Shown: piece by piece, positions 1 through 6,708 of the stretch
How positions within the stretch are numbered: position 1 is the stretch's first letter
Layout: each line of letters starts with the position of its first letter
From: Paenibacillaceae bacterium UBA6304
Lineage (GTDB): Bacteria; Bacillota; Bacilli; Paenibacillales; Paenibacillaceae
Length of the DNA stretch: 7,086 nucleotides
Assembly (NCBI GenBank): GCA_002439285.1
Contig: DJTQ01000268.1
Span: 1 to 7,086, forward strand
Direction: 5' to 3'
Translations under genes and position numbers: made by a program
Notes under the pieces: model-generated
Seen by the model: the letters and a program-made list of their open reading frames with translations, nothing else
Databases searched by the model: none
Told to the model about the DNA's origin: nothing

Positions 1-384
1 CGCGGCCATTTCCGGCCGTCGGAATTTCTGGAGAAGCCGTATGCCATGGCCGGCATCAACGTGATCGTAGCCGATACCGATGCCGAGGCACGCAGACTGG
101 CCACCTCCCAGGAGCAGCAGTTCCTGAACCTGATCCGCCGCCGGCCCGCACAGCTCAGCACGCCGGTCGACAGCATGGAACCGATCTGGACGCCGCAGGA
201 AAAAGCGCTCGTTCAACGACAACTCGAATTCTCCGCCATCGGCTCGCCCGCGACGGTACGCGCACGTCTGGAGGAGATTTTACAAGAGACCCAGGCCGAT
301 GAACTGATTGTGGCAGCACAGGTTTATGATCATAAAGCCCGTCTGCGTTCCTATGAGTTGCTTGCCGAGCTCAAAAACAACTAA
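1..384 (+). CDS. LLM-class flavin-dependent oxidoreductase (luciferase-like monooxygenase), 3' end only
   Basis: The reading frame is open from the first base of the window, so the gene begins outside it; the ATG at 46 is internal and not a real start. The 127 visible residues resemble the C-terminal part of bacterial luciferase-like monooxygenases of the single-component MsnO8-like type. The segment near residues 6-21 (FRPSEFLEKPYAM) leads into a GINVIVADTDAEA strand, then an LATSQEQQFLNLIR helix, a PVDSM turn and the closing SPATVRARLEEI helix, which in this family supports the end of the TIM barrel. Members use reduced FMN or F420 to oxidise varied substrates; the substrate cannot be read here. 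The flavin-binding N-terminal part is missing, so activity cannot be judged. The gene is GC-rich, unlike the following cassette, and is closed by its own terminator. Family assignment is from pattern recognition only. Confidence 0.82.
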   Translation, partial: RGHFRPSEFLEKPYAMAGINVIVADTDAEARRLATSQEQQFLNLIRRRPAQLSTPVDSMEPIWTPQEKALVQRQLEFSAIGSPATVRARLEEILQETQADELIVAAQVYDHKARLRSYELLAELKNN

Positions 385-400
385 ATGCCCAAAACACCCC

Positions 401-460
401 AAGAGGGGCTGTCTCCTGGATCATCATCGATCTTTTGGAGATAGCTCCTCTTTTCTTGTT
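401..460 (+). terminator. Rho-independent terminator of the monooxygenase gene
   Basis: A 16-bp stem pairs 401-416 with 437-452. All positions pair in RNA, two of them as G-U. The loop is about 20 bases and the T-rich tail reads TTTCTTGTT. The hairpin starts 16 bases after the upstream stop codon. It separates the monooxygenase transcript from the receptor-peptide cassette. Confidence 0.85.
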
Positions 461-526
461 AAAATCCGGAATGTATCGTAGCAACATTAAACTATATGAC
501 ATATTCGTGGAATTTGTAAAAAATAA

Positions 527-555
527 TTGACCACTTATCAAATCATGTTTATATT
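527..555 (+). promoter_or_regulatory. Sigma-A promoter of the receptor-peptide operon
   Basis: TTGACC (527-532) and TATATT (550-555) are separated by exactly 17 bases; each hexamer differs from consensus at one position. Transcription would begin near 562, leaving a 5' leader of about 65 bases before the ATG at 628. A short palindrome, ATATG-A-CATAT, lies upstream at 494-504. A weak inverted repeat, TTTGT-N9-ACAAA, spans 554-572 across the -10 end and predicted start site. Either could be an operator, but both may be chance in such AT-rich DNA. Confidence 0.7.
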
Positions 556-627
556 TGTAACATATTAACAAATTTTGAACTTAGTAACTTTGGAATCAAT
601 AAAATTAGAAAGCACAAAGGTGATTGT

Positions 628-1986
628 ATGAATACTATGACTCCGATTCTCAAACACCTAGATGACTTTATGAAAGATGAAAGTTTAACTCTACGAAAAT
701 TGGCTACTTTAGTCGACATCAATGTTGGTACGCTGAGCGCAATCTTTAACAATAACAAAGTTTTTACAGTAGAACATTTGGATCGTCTTACTTCCGTGAT
801 GAATTTGCCGGAGGGCTATTTTTACAATCATTACATTCAGGAATATCTGAGTAATTCGACTCCAGATTGGCGGCGGGTCCGGCCATTATTATACCGTTGT
901 ATGGAACTGGACAAGCTGGACTGCATTACAAATATCATCGATATCTTAATGGAAAATCTAATGTACTCTCCTTTGCTGTTTGAAGTTGCCGAGGACTTCT
1001 TCCAGAGAGAGAAAGAGGAAGCCGCCGCGTTATTATTCGAGAGCATTGCTTCCAGCGAAAAGCACCAGCATTCGGAACGGCTCGCCTTTTGCCAATATCG
1101 TCTATTTCTAATCAGACAAGGTGCGGATCAGGAGCAAAATTATCAGGCTGCGATTCAGTTTGAAATTTATGTAGACCGGCTTGAGGAGATCGATCAGTTG
1201 GATGCTTTGAGGGATTTGGCTAATACTTATCGTTCCTTACGTCGATGGGATAAAGTGCTTAAAGTTGCGACAGCTTTAAACCAATTAGCAAAATCCCAAT
1301 ACTCATTGCCAAACCGCCAGCAAAGAGATGATCTAACCTTATATAAAAAGCCGATAAGGCCACTATTCTTTTATGTAGCTTTTAGCAAATTGCTTTTAGG
1401 AGCGGTTTATTATGAACAAGAAAGATATGAACTCGCTCTTCAAATTGCAACTGAATCAGTTAATTTAGAATGGGTAAGAGAAACTGACAAAGAGACAGAA
1501 TACTGGAAGAATCAAATCCTTGAATGGGCCCAGGCTAATATTTATCTGACCCGATTAATGACTGGAGAAACAGCATTCCTTTCGGAATATGTTAATTTCA
1601 TTGCCTCCAGAAAAAACGAAATTCTTACAGGCTTGTGGAATATAATGACGGTGGCTAACCGTTACAAGTTGAACGTAAACCATATTCTAGATAGATTTGA
1701 AATGGACATACCAAAGCTCCTTGAATTGAAAGGAAACGAATTAAATAGCCAACAAAACATGGACAATGAACTTGTTGGGTTACTCTGTGAACTGGCTAAC
1801 TATCATCTATTCAATGGTAAATACGATATTGGATTCCAGTACTTGGTAGACGGATTGAAGAAATCGACTATAATAAATAATGAGAGCTCTACTTTGCGGT
1901 TTATGCGACTCTTTGAATCTTATCGAAAGTTCGCAACGATCGAAACAAAAGCAGAGTATCATCATTTAGTAGAAATGGGAGGCTAA
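628..1986 (+). CDS. AimR/Alo-like RRNPP peptide-pheromone receptor, HTH regulator with TPR-like repeats
   Basis: This 452-residue protein is probably a cytoplasmic DNA-binding regulator switched by an imported peptide. Residues about 19-60 form an XRE-like helix-turn-helix (LTLRKLATLVDINVGTLSAIF, then a second helix ending SVMNLPEGYFY). The rest is almost wholly helical. TPR-like helix pairs are visible around 185-221, 248-280 and 382-412, the last with the ANYHLFNGKYDIGFQYL pattern typical of such repeats. There is no signal peptide or membrane segment. Length and layout fit the RRNPP receptors (Rap, Rgg, NprR, PlcR, PrgX, AimR); the short N-terminal HTH, long repeat region and adjacent peptide gene fit the AimR-like group best. 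The start at 628 is preferred because AAAGGTGAT (616-624) is well spaced for it and too far from the next ATG at 637. A small secreted-peptide ORF begins 4 bases after the stop, and its ribosome binding site lies in this gene's last codons. The DNA is much more AT-rich than the flanking genes. Target genes are unknown. The exact subfamily is inferred. Confidence 0.8.
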   Translation: MNTMTPILKHLDDFMKDESLTLRKLATLVDINVGTLSAIFNNNKVFTVEHLDRLTSVMNLPEGYFYNHYIQEYLSNSTPDWRRVRPLLYRCMELDKLDCITNIIDILMENLMYSPLLFEVAEDFFQREKEEAAALLFESIASSEKHQHSERLAFCQYRLFLIRQGADQEQNYQAAIQFEIYVDRLEEIDQLDALRDLANTYRSLRRWDKVLKVATALNQLAKSQYSLPNRQQRDDLTLYKKPIRPLFFYVAFSKLLLGAVYYEQERYELALQIATESVNLEWVRETDKETEYWKNQILEWAQANIYLTRLMTGETAFLSEYVNFIASRKNEILTGLWNIMTVANRYKLNVNHILDRFEMDIPKLLELKGNELNSQQNMDNELVGLLCELANYHLFNGKYDIGFQYLVDGLKKSTIINNESSTLRFMRLFESYRKFATIETKAEYHHLVEMGG

Positions 1987-1990
1987 TTTT

Positions 1991-2095
1991 ATGAAGAAAA
2001 AAGTGGCCCTGTTACATGCAACCAGTTTTCTATTGGCAGTAGGAATTATTGTTGAACCTATTATTCAAACACTAGGGTGGCACATAGGCGGTTAA
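1991..2095 (+). CDS. Candidate pre-pro-pheromone peptide, cognate of the upstream receptor
   Basis: This 34-codon ORF starts 4 bases after the receptor stop. GGGAGG (1977-1982), 8 bases before the ATG, is a near-ideal ribosome binding site, which argues strongly for translation. The peptide begins MKKKVALLHATSFLLAVG: a Lys-rich N-terminus, then a hydrophobic stretch to about residue 21, then a short polar tail starting EPIIQ and ending GWHIGG. That is the plan of Phr, PapR, NprX and AimP precursors, which are exported through Sec, trimmed outside the cell, and re-imported by an oligopeptide permease to bind the receptor. The mature signal is probably the last 5-7 residues, by analogy with AimP and related peptides; no clear AXA signal-peptidase site is visible, so the cut is uncertain. 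A terminator follows 25 bases later. Because it is so short, automatic annotation would probably miss it. A small membrane peptide is the main alternative. Confidence 0.75.
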   Translation: MKKKVALLHATSFLLAVGIIVEPIIQTLGWHIGG

Positions 2096-2120
2096 AAAGC
2101 TAGTTAAAAGAATATGACCA

Positions 2121-2163
2121 AAAACCACCGGATTCTGGGCCAAGCCTTGAATCCGGTGGTTTT
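2121..2163. terminator. Bidirectional Rho-independent terminator between the convergent operons
   Basis: A perfect 15-bp stem pairs 2121-2135 (AAAACCACCGGATTC) with 2149-2163; its 13-base loop can form a further short GGGC/GCCT stem. The A run at the left foot and T run at the right foot make it work in both directions. It lies 25 bases past the peptide stop on the + strand and 28 bases past the cobA stop on the - strand, so it ends both convergent transcripts. Confidence 0.88.
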
Positions 2164-2191
2164 ATTATATCGCCCTCCAACACCGATCTAC

Positions 2192-2980
2192 TCAGCCGAT
2201 CATGGCTGAGGCCTGGTGCTGGAGCTGATGCAGTTGTTCCCGGATCGCGGCCGCTTCGCCGACTACGATTAGCGCCGGGTTGCTGAGCTGAACGGCCGCG
2301 GCCAGTTGGTGCACCTCGGCCAGCGTGCTGACGAAGGTGCGCTGGCCGCCGGTCGTGCCGCTCTCGATGAGCGCCACCGGCGTGGTGCCGGCCTTGCCGT
2401 GCTTCAGCAGCTCGGCGCGGATCTCCCGCAGCTGGCCCACTCCCATGTAGATCACCAGCGTATCGACGGCATGGGCCAGCAAATCCCAGCGGATGGGCGG
2501 ACCTCCGCCCGGCCCATCCGTTTCCCCCGGGCAGCGGCTGCCCGTTACGCAGGCGAACGACGCCGCTACGCCGCGATGCGTCAGCGGGATGCCGCTGGCG
2601 GCCGCCGCGCCGATGGCCGAGGTGATGCCCGGGATCACCTCGTACGGGATCCCACGGCCGGCCAGAGCCAGCGCCTCTTCCCCGCCGCGCCCGAAGACGA
2701 ACGGATCGCCGCCCTTCAGGCGGACCACCCGTCTTCCTTCCAGCGCGTAATCGATCAGGCGCCGCTGAATCATCTCCTGCGTCATCGCGTGCTGTCCGGG
2801 CGACTTGCCGCAGTAAATCCGCAGCGCCCGGGCATCGGCGTACGAGAGCAGCGACTCGTTCACGAGGCGGTCATACAGGATCACTTCTGCCGCGCGAAGT
2901 GCTTTAAGCGCCTTGACCGTAATTAATTCCGGATCGCCGGGCCCCGCGCCTACGATGCTTACCAGCCCCGGCCGAATCAT
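2192..2980 (-). CDS. cobA: Uroporphyrinogen-III C-methyltransferase (SUMT), siroheme branch
   Basis: This cytoplasmic enzyme transfers two methyl groups from S-adenosylmethionine to uroporphyrinogen III, giving precorrin-2, the precursor of siroheme. The 262-residue protein is a complete single-domain SUMT. The visible family motifs are VSIVGAGPGDPELIT (7-21), the YDRLV strand (36-40), VVRLKGGDPFVFGRGGEE (85-102), the IPGITSAIGAAAASGIPLTHRG segment (from 116) and VTGSR (145-149). No HemD, CysG dehydrogenase or ferrochelatase domain is fused, so precorrin-2 must be finished by enzymes encoded elsewhere. The ATG overlaps the nirC stop as ATGA, so translation is probably coupled; GGGGGAT lies just upstream. 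It is last in the nitrite operon and corresponds by position to B. subtilis nasF, supplying siroheme for NirB. Base composition is clearly higher in GC than the other operon genes. It could also be labelled nasF or sumT. Confidence 0.95.
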   Translation of the reverse strand: MIRPGLVSIVGAGPGDPELITVKALKALRAAEVILYDRLVNESLLSYADARALRIYCGKSPGQHAMTQEMIQRRLIDYALEGRRVVRLKGGDPFVFGRGGEEALALAGRGIPYEVIPGITSAIGAAAASGIPLTHRGVAASFACVTGSRCPGETDGPGGGPPIRWDLLAHAVDTLVIYMGVGQLREIRAELLKHGKAGTTPVALIESGTTGGQRTFVSTLAEVHQLAAAVQLSNPALIVVGEAAAIREQLHQLQHQASAMIG

Positions 2981-3861
2981 ACCCTATCCCCCGTTCCGGG
3001 CGCTACCGCCGGATTCAACCGATGGTCCGGCACATCCGGGGTACTGCGGACAGCAGCAAGCCGGGGGCCGGAAGCATCCTTCTTTTTATAGGAAACATAT
3101 AGACCCAATCCCGTAAACAGCACACCGCCTACAAGGTTACCTACCAAGACGGGAAGCTGGTTCCAAATCCACCAGTCAGATAGACTGACATCTGCCCCCA
3201 ACATCATCCCTGCCGGAATAACGAACATATTGACGACCGCATGCTCAAAACCTTGCCCGAAAAAGATTAGGATCGGCAGCCACATCGCCACAATTTTCCC
3301 TGTCGTAGAACGTGAAGTCAAGGCCATCACGGCTCCCAGCGTGACCATCCAGTTACACAGCACAGCTTTGATGACCACCAGCCCCATGCCCGATGCACCC
3401 ATCGATGCATAACCGATCGTTTTGGTCTCGCTGGCCTGGATGAGAGTCTGCACCATCGGGTGGCTCATATCGGTACCCATTTTCGTGATGGTCAGGCCAT
3501 ACAGAATCGCATATACAGCGCAACCGAGCAGATGACCGAGGATAACCCAGCCGAAATTCGCCAGCATTCGCGAGAATGTTGTCTTGCGTTCCAGGACCGC
3601 GAGCGGGATGAGCGCAAAGCTGCCGGTCACCAATTCAAGCCCGAGCAAAATGATAATGACGAAACCGACGGGAAAAATCAACGCTCCCACGATCCCCAGC
3701 GAAGTCTGTGCGGTAGCGGTAAAAGCAAGCGTCGTGGCAAAGGCCAAAATGGCTCCGGCCAGAAACCCTTTGACCAACATCTGAAAAACAGTCAAACGAG
3801 TCTTGTTCACTCCAGTCTCAATCATCGATTCCAGCACTTCGGCAGGCTTTACATAATCCAT
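2977..3861 (-). CDS. nirC: Formate/nitrite transporter (FNT) family channel, likely nitrite uptake
   Basis: This is an integral membrane channel, by family knowledge a pentamer moving nitrite or formate with protons. From the chosen start it has 294 residues and six hydrophobic segments near 27-49, 59-88, 104-124, 155-182, 191-219 and 235-258. FNT marks include GLELVTGSF (74-82), KAVLCNWMVTLG (from 165, with the conserved pore lysine Lys165) and GFEHAVVNMFVIPAG (from 204), whose His207 is the central pore histidine. A hydrophilic tail of about 36 residues follows the last helix. An ATG at 3870 is in frame, but it touches the ribosome binding site AAGGAGG with no spacer; the ATG at 3861 sits 9 bases from it and is the better start. 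The gene begins 18 bases after nirD and overlaps cobA by 4 bases. Position beside nirBD favours nitrite over formate as substrate. Confidence 0.93.
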   Translation of the reverse strand: MDYVKPAEVLESMIETGVNKTRLTVFQMLVKGFLAGAILAFATTLAFTATAQTSLGIVGALIFPVGFVIIILLGLELVTGSFALIPLAVLERKTTFSRMLANFGWVILGHLLGCAVYAILYGLTITKMGTDMSHPMVQTLIQASETKTIGYASMGASGMGLVVIKAVLCNWMVTLGAVMALTSRSTTGKIVAMWLPILIFFGQGFEHAVVNMFVIPAGMMLGADVSLSDWWIWNQLPVLVGNLVGGVLFTGLGLYVSYKKKDASGPRLAAVRSTPDVPDHRLNPAVAPGTGDRV

Positions 3862-3879
3862 CGGTCTCATCCTCCTTTT

Positions 3880-4197
3880 TTAATCCAAGGTGATATATAC
3901 GGAGCCGGTCGCGGCGTCCACTTCGGTTTCATAAACGGTGACCTCTCCATGATCCGGCTCTTGTACGCGGCCGGTGTGCAAATTGATCTTCCAATCGTGC
4001 AGCGGGCAGTGAACGGAAGAACCGCACACCATGCCCTCCGACAGCCGTCCCCCTTTATGCGGACAGCGGTTCTCAATCGCCCGAATGCTCCCGTCGCTGA
4101 GCCGGAATACGGCGATTTCTTTATCCCCGACCGTTAGCGTTCGCGCGCTTTGCCCATCAATCTCTTGCAATTGGGCCACCTTCATTTTAGTTAACAT
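3880..4197 (-). CDS. nirD: Assimilatory nitrite reductase small subunit, Rieske-type
   Basis: This is the small subunit that partners NirB in NAD(P)H-dependent reduction of nitrite to ammonium in the cytoplasm. The 105 residues form one Rieske-like domain. The cluster ligands are all present: CPHKGG gives Cys45 and His47, and CPLHDW gives Cys64 and His67, with 16 residues between the pairs. Some NirD proteins, such as that of E. coli, lack these ligands, so this copy should carry a [2Fe-2S] cluster, as in the Bacillus NasE type. The length is normal for the family. The start at 4197 has AGGAGGG (4204-4210 on the complementary strand) six bases before it. The gene lies 69 bases after nirB, a gap holding nothing recognisable besides this site, and 18 bases before nirC. 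An isolated Rieske ferredoxin is the only alternative, and the neighbours make that unlikely. Confidence 0.94.
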   Translation of the reverse strand: MLTKMKVAQLQEIDGQSARTLTVGDKEIAVFRLSDGSIRAIENRCPHKGGRLSEGMVCGSSVHCPLHDWKINLHTGRVQEPDHGEVTVYETEVDAATGSVYITLD

Positions 4198-4266
4198 CGC
4201 GTTCCCTCCTATACAATGTGGATGCTGCTTCCCATAGCAAGCCTGATTGCGCGCTCAGTTAATCGG

Positions 4267-6708
4267 TTATCCGACAACCGGCTGAACACTAGCCAAAGGC
4301 TCGAAGTTTTTGCGTAACGACTCATTTTCGATAATCTCTTTCCAAGGGTCTATCGTGCGGCTTAGCGTTTCCTCGATCCGGCCGGCCAGCGCCTGCCGTT
4401 CCTCGCGGTTCTCCAGCACCGTCTTGATCGTGCCGAGCCCGACCCGCTCCACCCACTGTGCGGTGCGCTCGTTCCAGCTGGCCTGTTCACGGTAATACTG
4501 CAAGTAGGCGGCCGTCCATTCCATGACTTCATCCTCCGTCTTCACCGTGCAGAGCAGTTCCGAGGCCCTTACCTTCACGCCGCCGTTCCCGCCGACATAG
4601 ATCTCCCAGCCGCCATCGATGGCCACGATGCCCAGATCCTTAATCGTTGCCTCCGAGCAATTACGCGGACAACCGGAAACGGCAAGCTTCACCTTACCCG
4701 GCGTGTTGAGCCGCTCAAAGGCTTTCTCCAGCCGGATTCCCATGCCGATCGAATCCTGGGTGCCGAACCGGCAGAAGGTCGAACCCACACAGGTCTTCAC
4801 CGTGCGCAATGCTTTACCGTAAGCGTGGCCGGACGGCATATCCAGCTCCGCCCAGACTTTAGGCAAATCTTCTTTCTTCACGCCGAGCAGGTCAATCCGC
4901 TGCCCTCCGGTAAACTTCACCATGGGAACATCGTACTTCTCCGCAACCTCCGCGATTTTTTTGAGGTCGGCCGGTGAAGTCACGCCACCGTAAATGCGAG
5001 GCACGACGGAGAAGGTGCCGTCTTTTTGGATATTGGCATGATAGCGTTCATTTACAAACCGAGATTCCTTCTCATCCACGTATTCCGTCGGCCACAGCAT
5101 CCCCAGGTAATAATTCAAGGCGGGGCGGCATTTGGAGCAGCCCTCCGGCTCGTGCCATTCCAGTACGTTCATAACCTCTTTGACACTCTTAAGGCCCATC
5201 GATCTGATGCTCTCTACGATTTCCTCGCGACCCAGGGAAGTACATCCGCAGATTCCTTCCTTGACCGGTTCGCTGGAGGTTCCGTCTCCGTATAACTTGA
5301 GAAGTCCTTCCACCAGCGGCTTACAGCCGCCGCAGGAACCTGAAGCCTTCGTGCAGGCCTTAATTTCACCGACCGTGCCGCAACCATCTTTTACGGCCCC
5401 GACAATCGTGCCTTTGCTGACGCCGTTGCAGCCGCAGATGATTTCATCATCGGCCATAGCTGACAATCTGGCCGCTTGGGAATCCCCTCCTGCACCGGCA
5501 CCTCCCGCCGGGAATCCGAGCAGAAGCTCCTTTTCCTTTCCGGCCACCGACTCCCCTTTCTTAATTTTCGAGAATAGGGAAGCTCCATCTGTGGTATCTC
5601 CGAACAGGACGGCCCCGACCAGCCGATCATCCTGCAATACAATCTTCTTGTAAGTTCCGTCCAGATCATCTTGGATCCGCAGCGACCGCGTCCCCGGAGC
5701 ATCTTGGAAGAACCCCGCCGAAAACACATCTACTCCGGATACCTTCAATTTCGTGGAGGTGACGGAACCCTCATATCCGCCCGTCTCCACCCCGGCCAGC
5801 CGTTTGGCAAGAACCTGGCCCTGTTCATACAAAGGAGCCACTAGTCCATAGGCGATTCCCCGGTGCTCCGCGCATTCGCCGACAGCGTATACGCCTGGCA
5901 TGCTTGTTTCCAGATAATCATCGACCACTATTCCGCGCTCTACTTTCAGGCCCGACGCTTTTGCCAGCGTCACATTCGGCTTAATGCCTACGGCCATCAC
6001 GACCAAATCGGCCATCAGAGAACTGCCGTCCGCAAAATCAAGTCCCTCAGCCCGTCGATCTCCCCGGACACCGGCCGTTTGCTTTTGCATCATAAACTTC
6101 ATGCCTTGGGCTTCCAGTTCCAACTGCAGCATCTTGGCCGCGGGCTCATCCAACTGGCGTTCCATTAAATAAGAGTGAATATGAATCACCGTGACATCCA
6201 TCCCTAGATGAAGCAGTCCTCTGGCCGCTTCCAATCCGAGCAACCCGCCTCCGATGACGGCCGCCTTTTTATATTTTTTTGAAGCTTCCATCATCCGGTC
6301 GCAGTCCTGAATGTCCCGGAATCCTATCACTCCCTCCTTATCCGCACCAGGGATCGGGAGGATAAACGGATTGGAGCCTGTCGCCAAAATCAATGCGTCG
6401 TATCCCGCTTCTACCCCCGATTTAGAGATTACCTTCTTATTTACGGTATCAACTCGGGTAACCGCATCCCCTGTATAAAGGGAAATCCCATCCTCCGTGT
6501 ACCAATCCCAATCGTTGATGATGATATCCTTCATATCGGACCCGCCCGCAAGCACCGAGGACAGCATAATCCGATTGTAATTCGGATAAGGCTCTGCTCC
6601 GAATACAGTGATTTCATAGATATCCGGTGCCAATTTCAGCACATGCTCAATCGTACGTACACCCGCCATCCCGTTGCCTACCAGTACTAATCTCTTTTTT
6701 TCTCCCAT
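4267..6708 (-). CDS. nirB: Assimilatory nitrite reductase [NAD(P)H] large subunit
   Basis: This cytoplasmic flavo-siroheme enzyme reduces nitrite to ammonium with six electrons from NAD(P)H. The 813 residues are full length for the family (B. subtilis NasD is similar). In order: FAD-binding Rossmann motif LVLVGNGMAG (7-16); NAD(P)-binding VIGGGLLGLEAA (151-162); second FAD motif GVYAVGECAEH (272-282); a BFD-like [2Fe-2S] domain with Cys425, Cys427, Cys459 and Cys462; a second BFD-like domain with Cys487, Cys489, Cys524 and Cys527; a ferredoxin-like half domain around 550-625; and the siroheme/[4Fe-4S] domain with TCVGSTFC (Cys640, Cys646) and SGCPRNC (Cys680, Cys684). Every expected ligand is present, so the enzyme should be active. 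The start is supported by GGGAGGAG just upstream. It is first in the operon nirB-nirD-nirC-cobA and is preceded by a long leader with GlnR/TnrA boxes. The name nasD applies equally. Confidence 0.97.
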   Translation of the reverse strand: MGEKKRLVLVGNGMAGVRTIEHVLKLAPDIYEITVFGAEPYPNYNRIMLSSVLAGGSDMKDIIINDWDWYTEDGISLYTGDAVTRVDTVNKKVISKSGVEAGYDALILATGSNPFILPIPGADKEGVIGFRDIQDCDRMMEASKKYKKAAVIGGGLLGLEAARGLLHLGMDVTVIHIHSYLMERQLDEPAAKMLQLELEAQGMKFMMQKQTAGVRGDRRAEGLDFADGSSLMADLVVMAVGIKPNVTLAKASGLKVERGIVVDDYLETSMPGVYAVGECAEHRGIAYGLVAPLYEQGQVLAKRLAGVETGGYEGSVTSTKLKVSGVDVFSAGFFQDAPGTRSLRIQDDLDGTYKKIVLQDDRLVGAVLFGDTTDGASLFSKIKKGESVAGKEKELLLGFPAGGAGAGGDSQAARLSAMADDEIICGCNGVSKGTIVGAVKDGCGTVGEIKACTKASGSCGGCKPLVEGLLKLYGDGTSSEPVKEGICGCTSLGREEIVESIRSMGLKSVKEVMNVLEWHEPEGCSKCRPALNYYLGMLWPTEYVDEKESRFVNERYHANIQKDGTFSVVPRIYGGVTSPADLKKIAEVAEKYDVPMVKFTGGQRIDLLGVKKEDLPKVWAELDMPSGHAYGKALRTVKTCVGSTFCRFGTQDSIGMGIRLEKAFERLNTPGKVKLAVSGCPRNCSEATIKDLGIVAIDGGWEIYVGGNGGVKVRASELLCTVKTEDEVMEWTAAYLQYYREQASWNERTAQWVERVGLGTIKTVLENREERQALAGRIEETLSRTIDPWKEIIENESLRKNFEPLASVQPVVG

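Noticed and set aside
46..384. Reading the monooxygenase fragment as a complete small protein starting at the ATG at 46.
   Set aside because: The frame is open and family-like upstream of that ATG to the window edge, and no ribosome binding site precedes it.
628..2095. Reading the receptor-peptide pair as a prophage arbitrium module.
   Set aside because: No integrase, repressor, AimX-like RNA or structural phage gene is visible, and the neighbours are ordinary metabolic genes. The AimR resemblance is kept, but the lysogeny role is not claimed.
2306..2926. A 206-codon open frame on the + strand opposite cobA.
   Set aside because: It is the complement of a clear SUMT gene in GC-rich DNA, where antisense frames stay open by composition. 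The product is Arg/Ala-rich and resembles no family.
3460..4137. A 225-codon open frame on the + strand opposite nirC and nirD.
   Set aside because: It crosses two well-supported genes and has no family pattern.
5132..5729. Open frames on both strands inside nirB (173 and 112 codons).
   Set aside because: They overlap the BFD-domain region of NirB in other frames and have low-complexity Ser/Pro or Arg-rich products.
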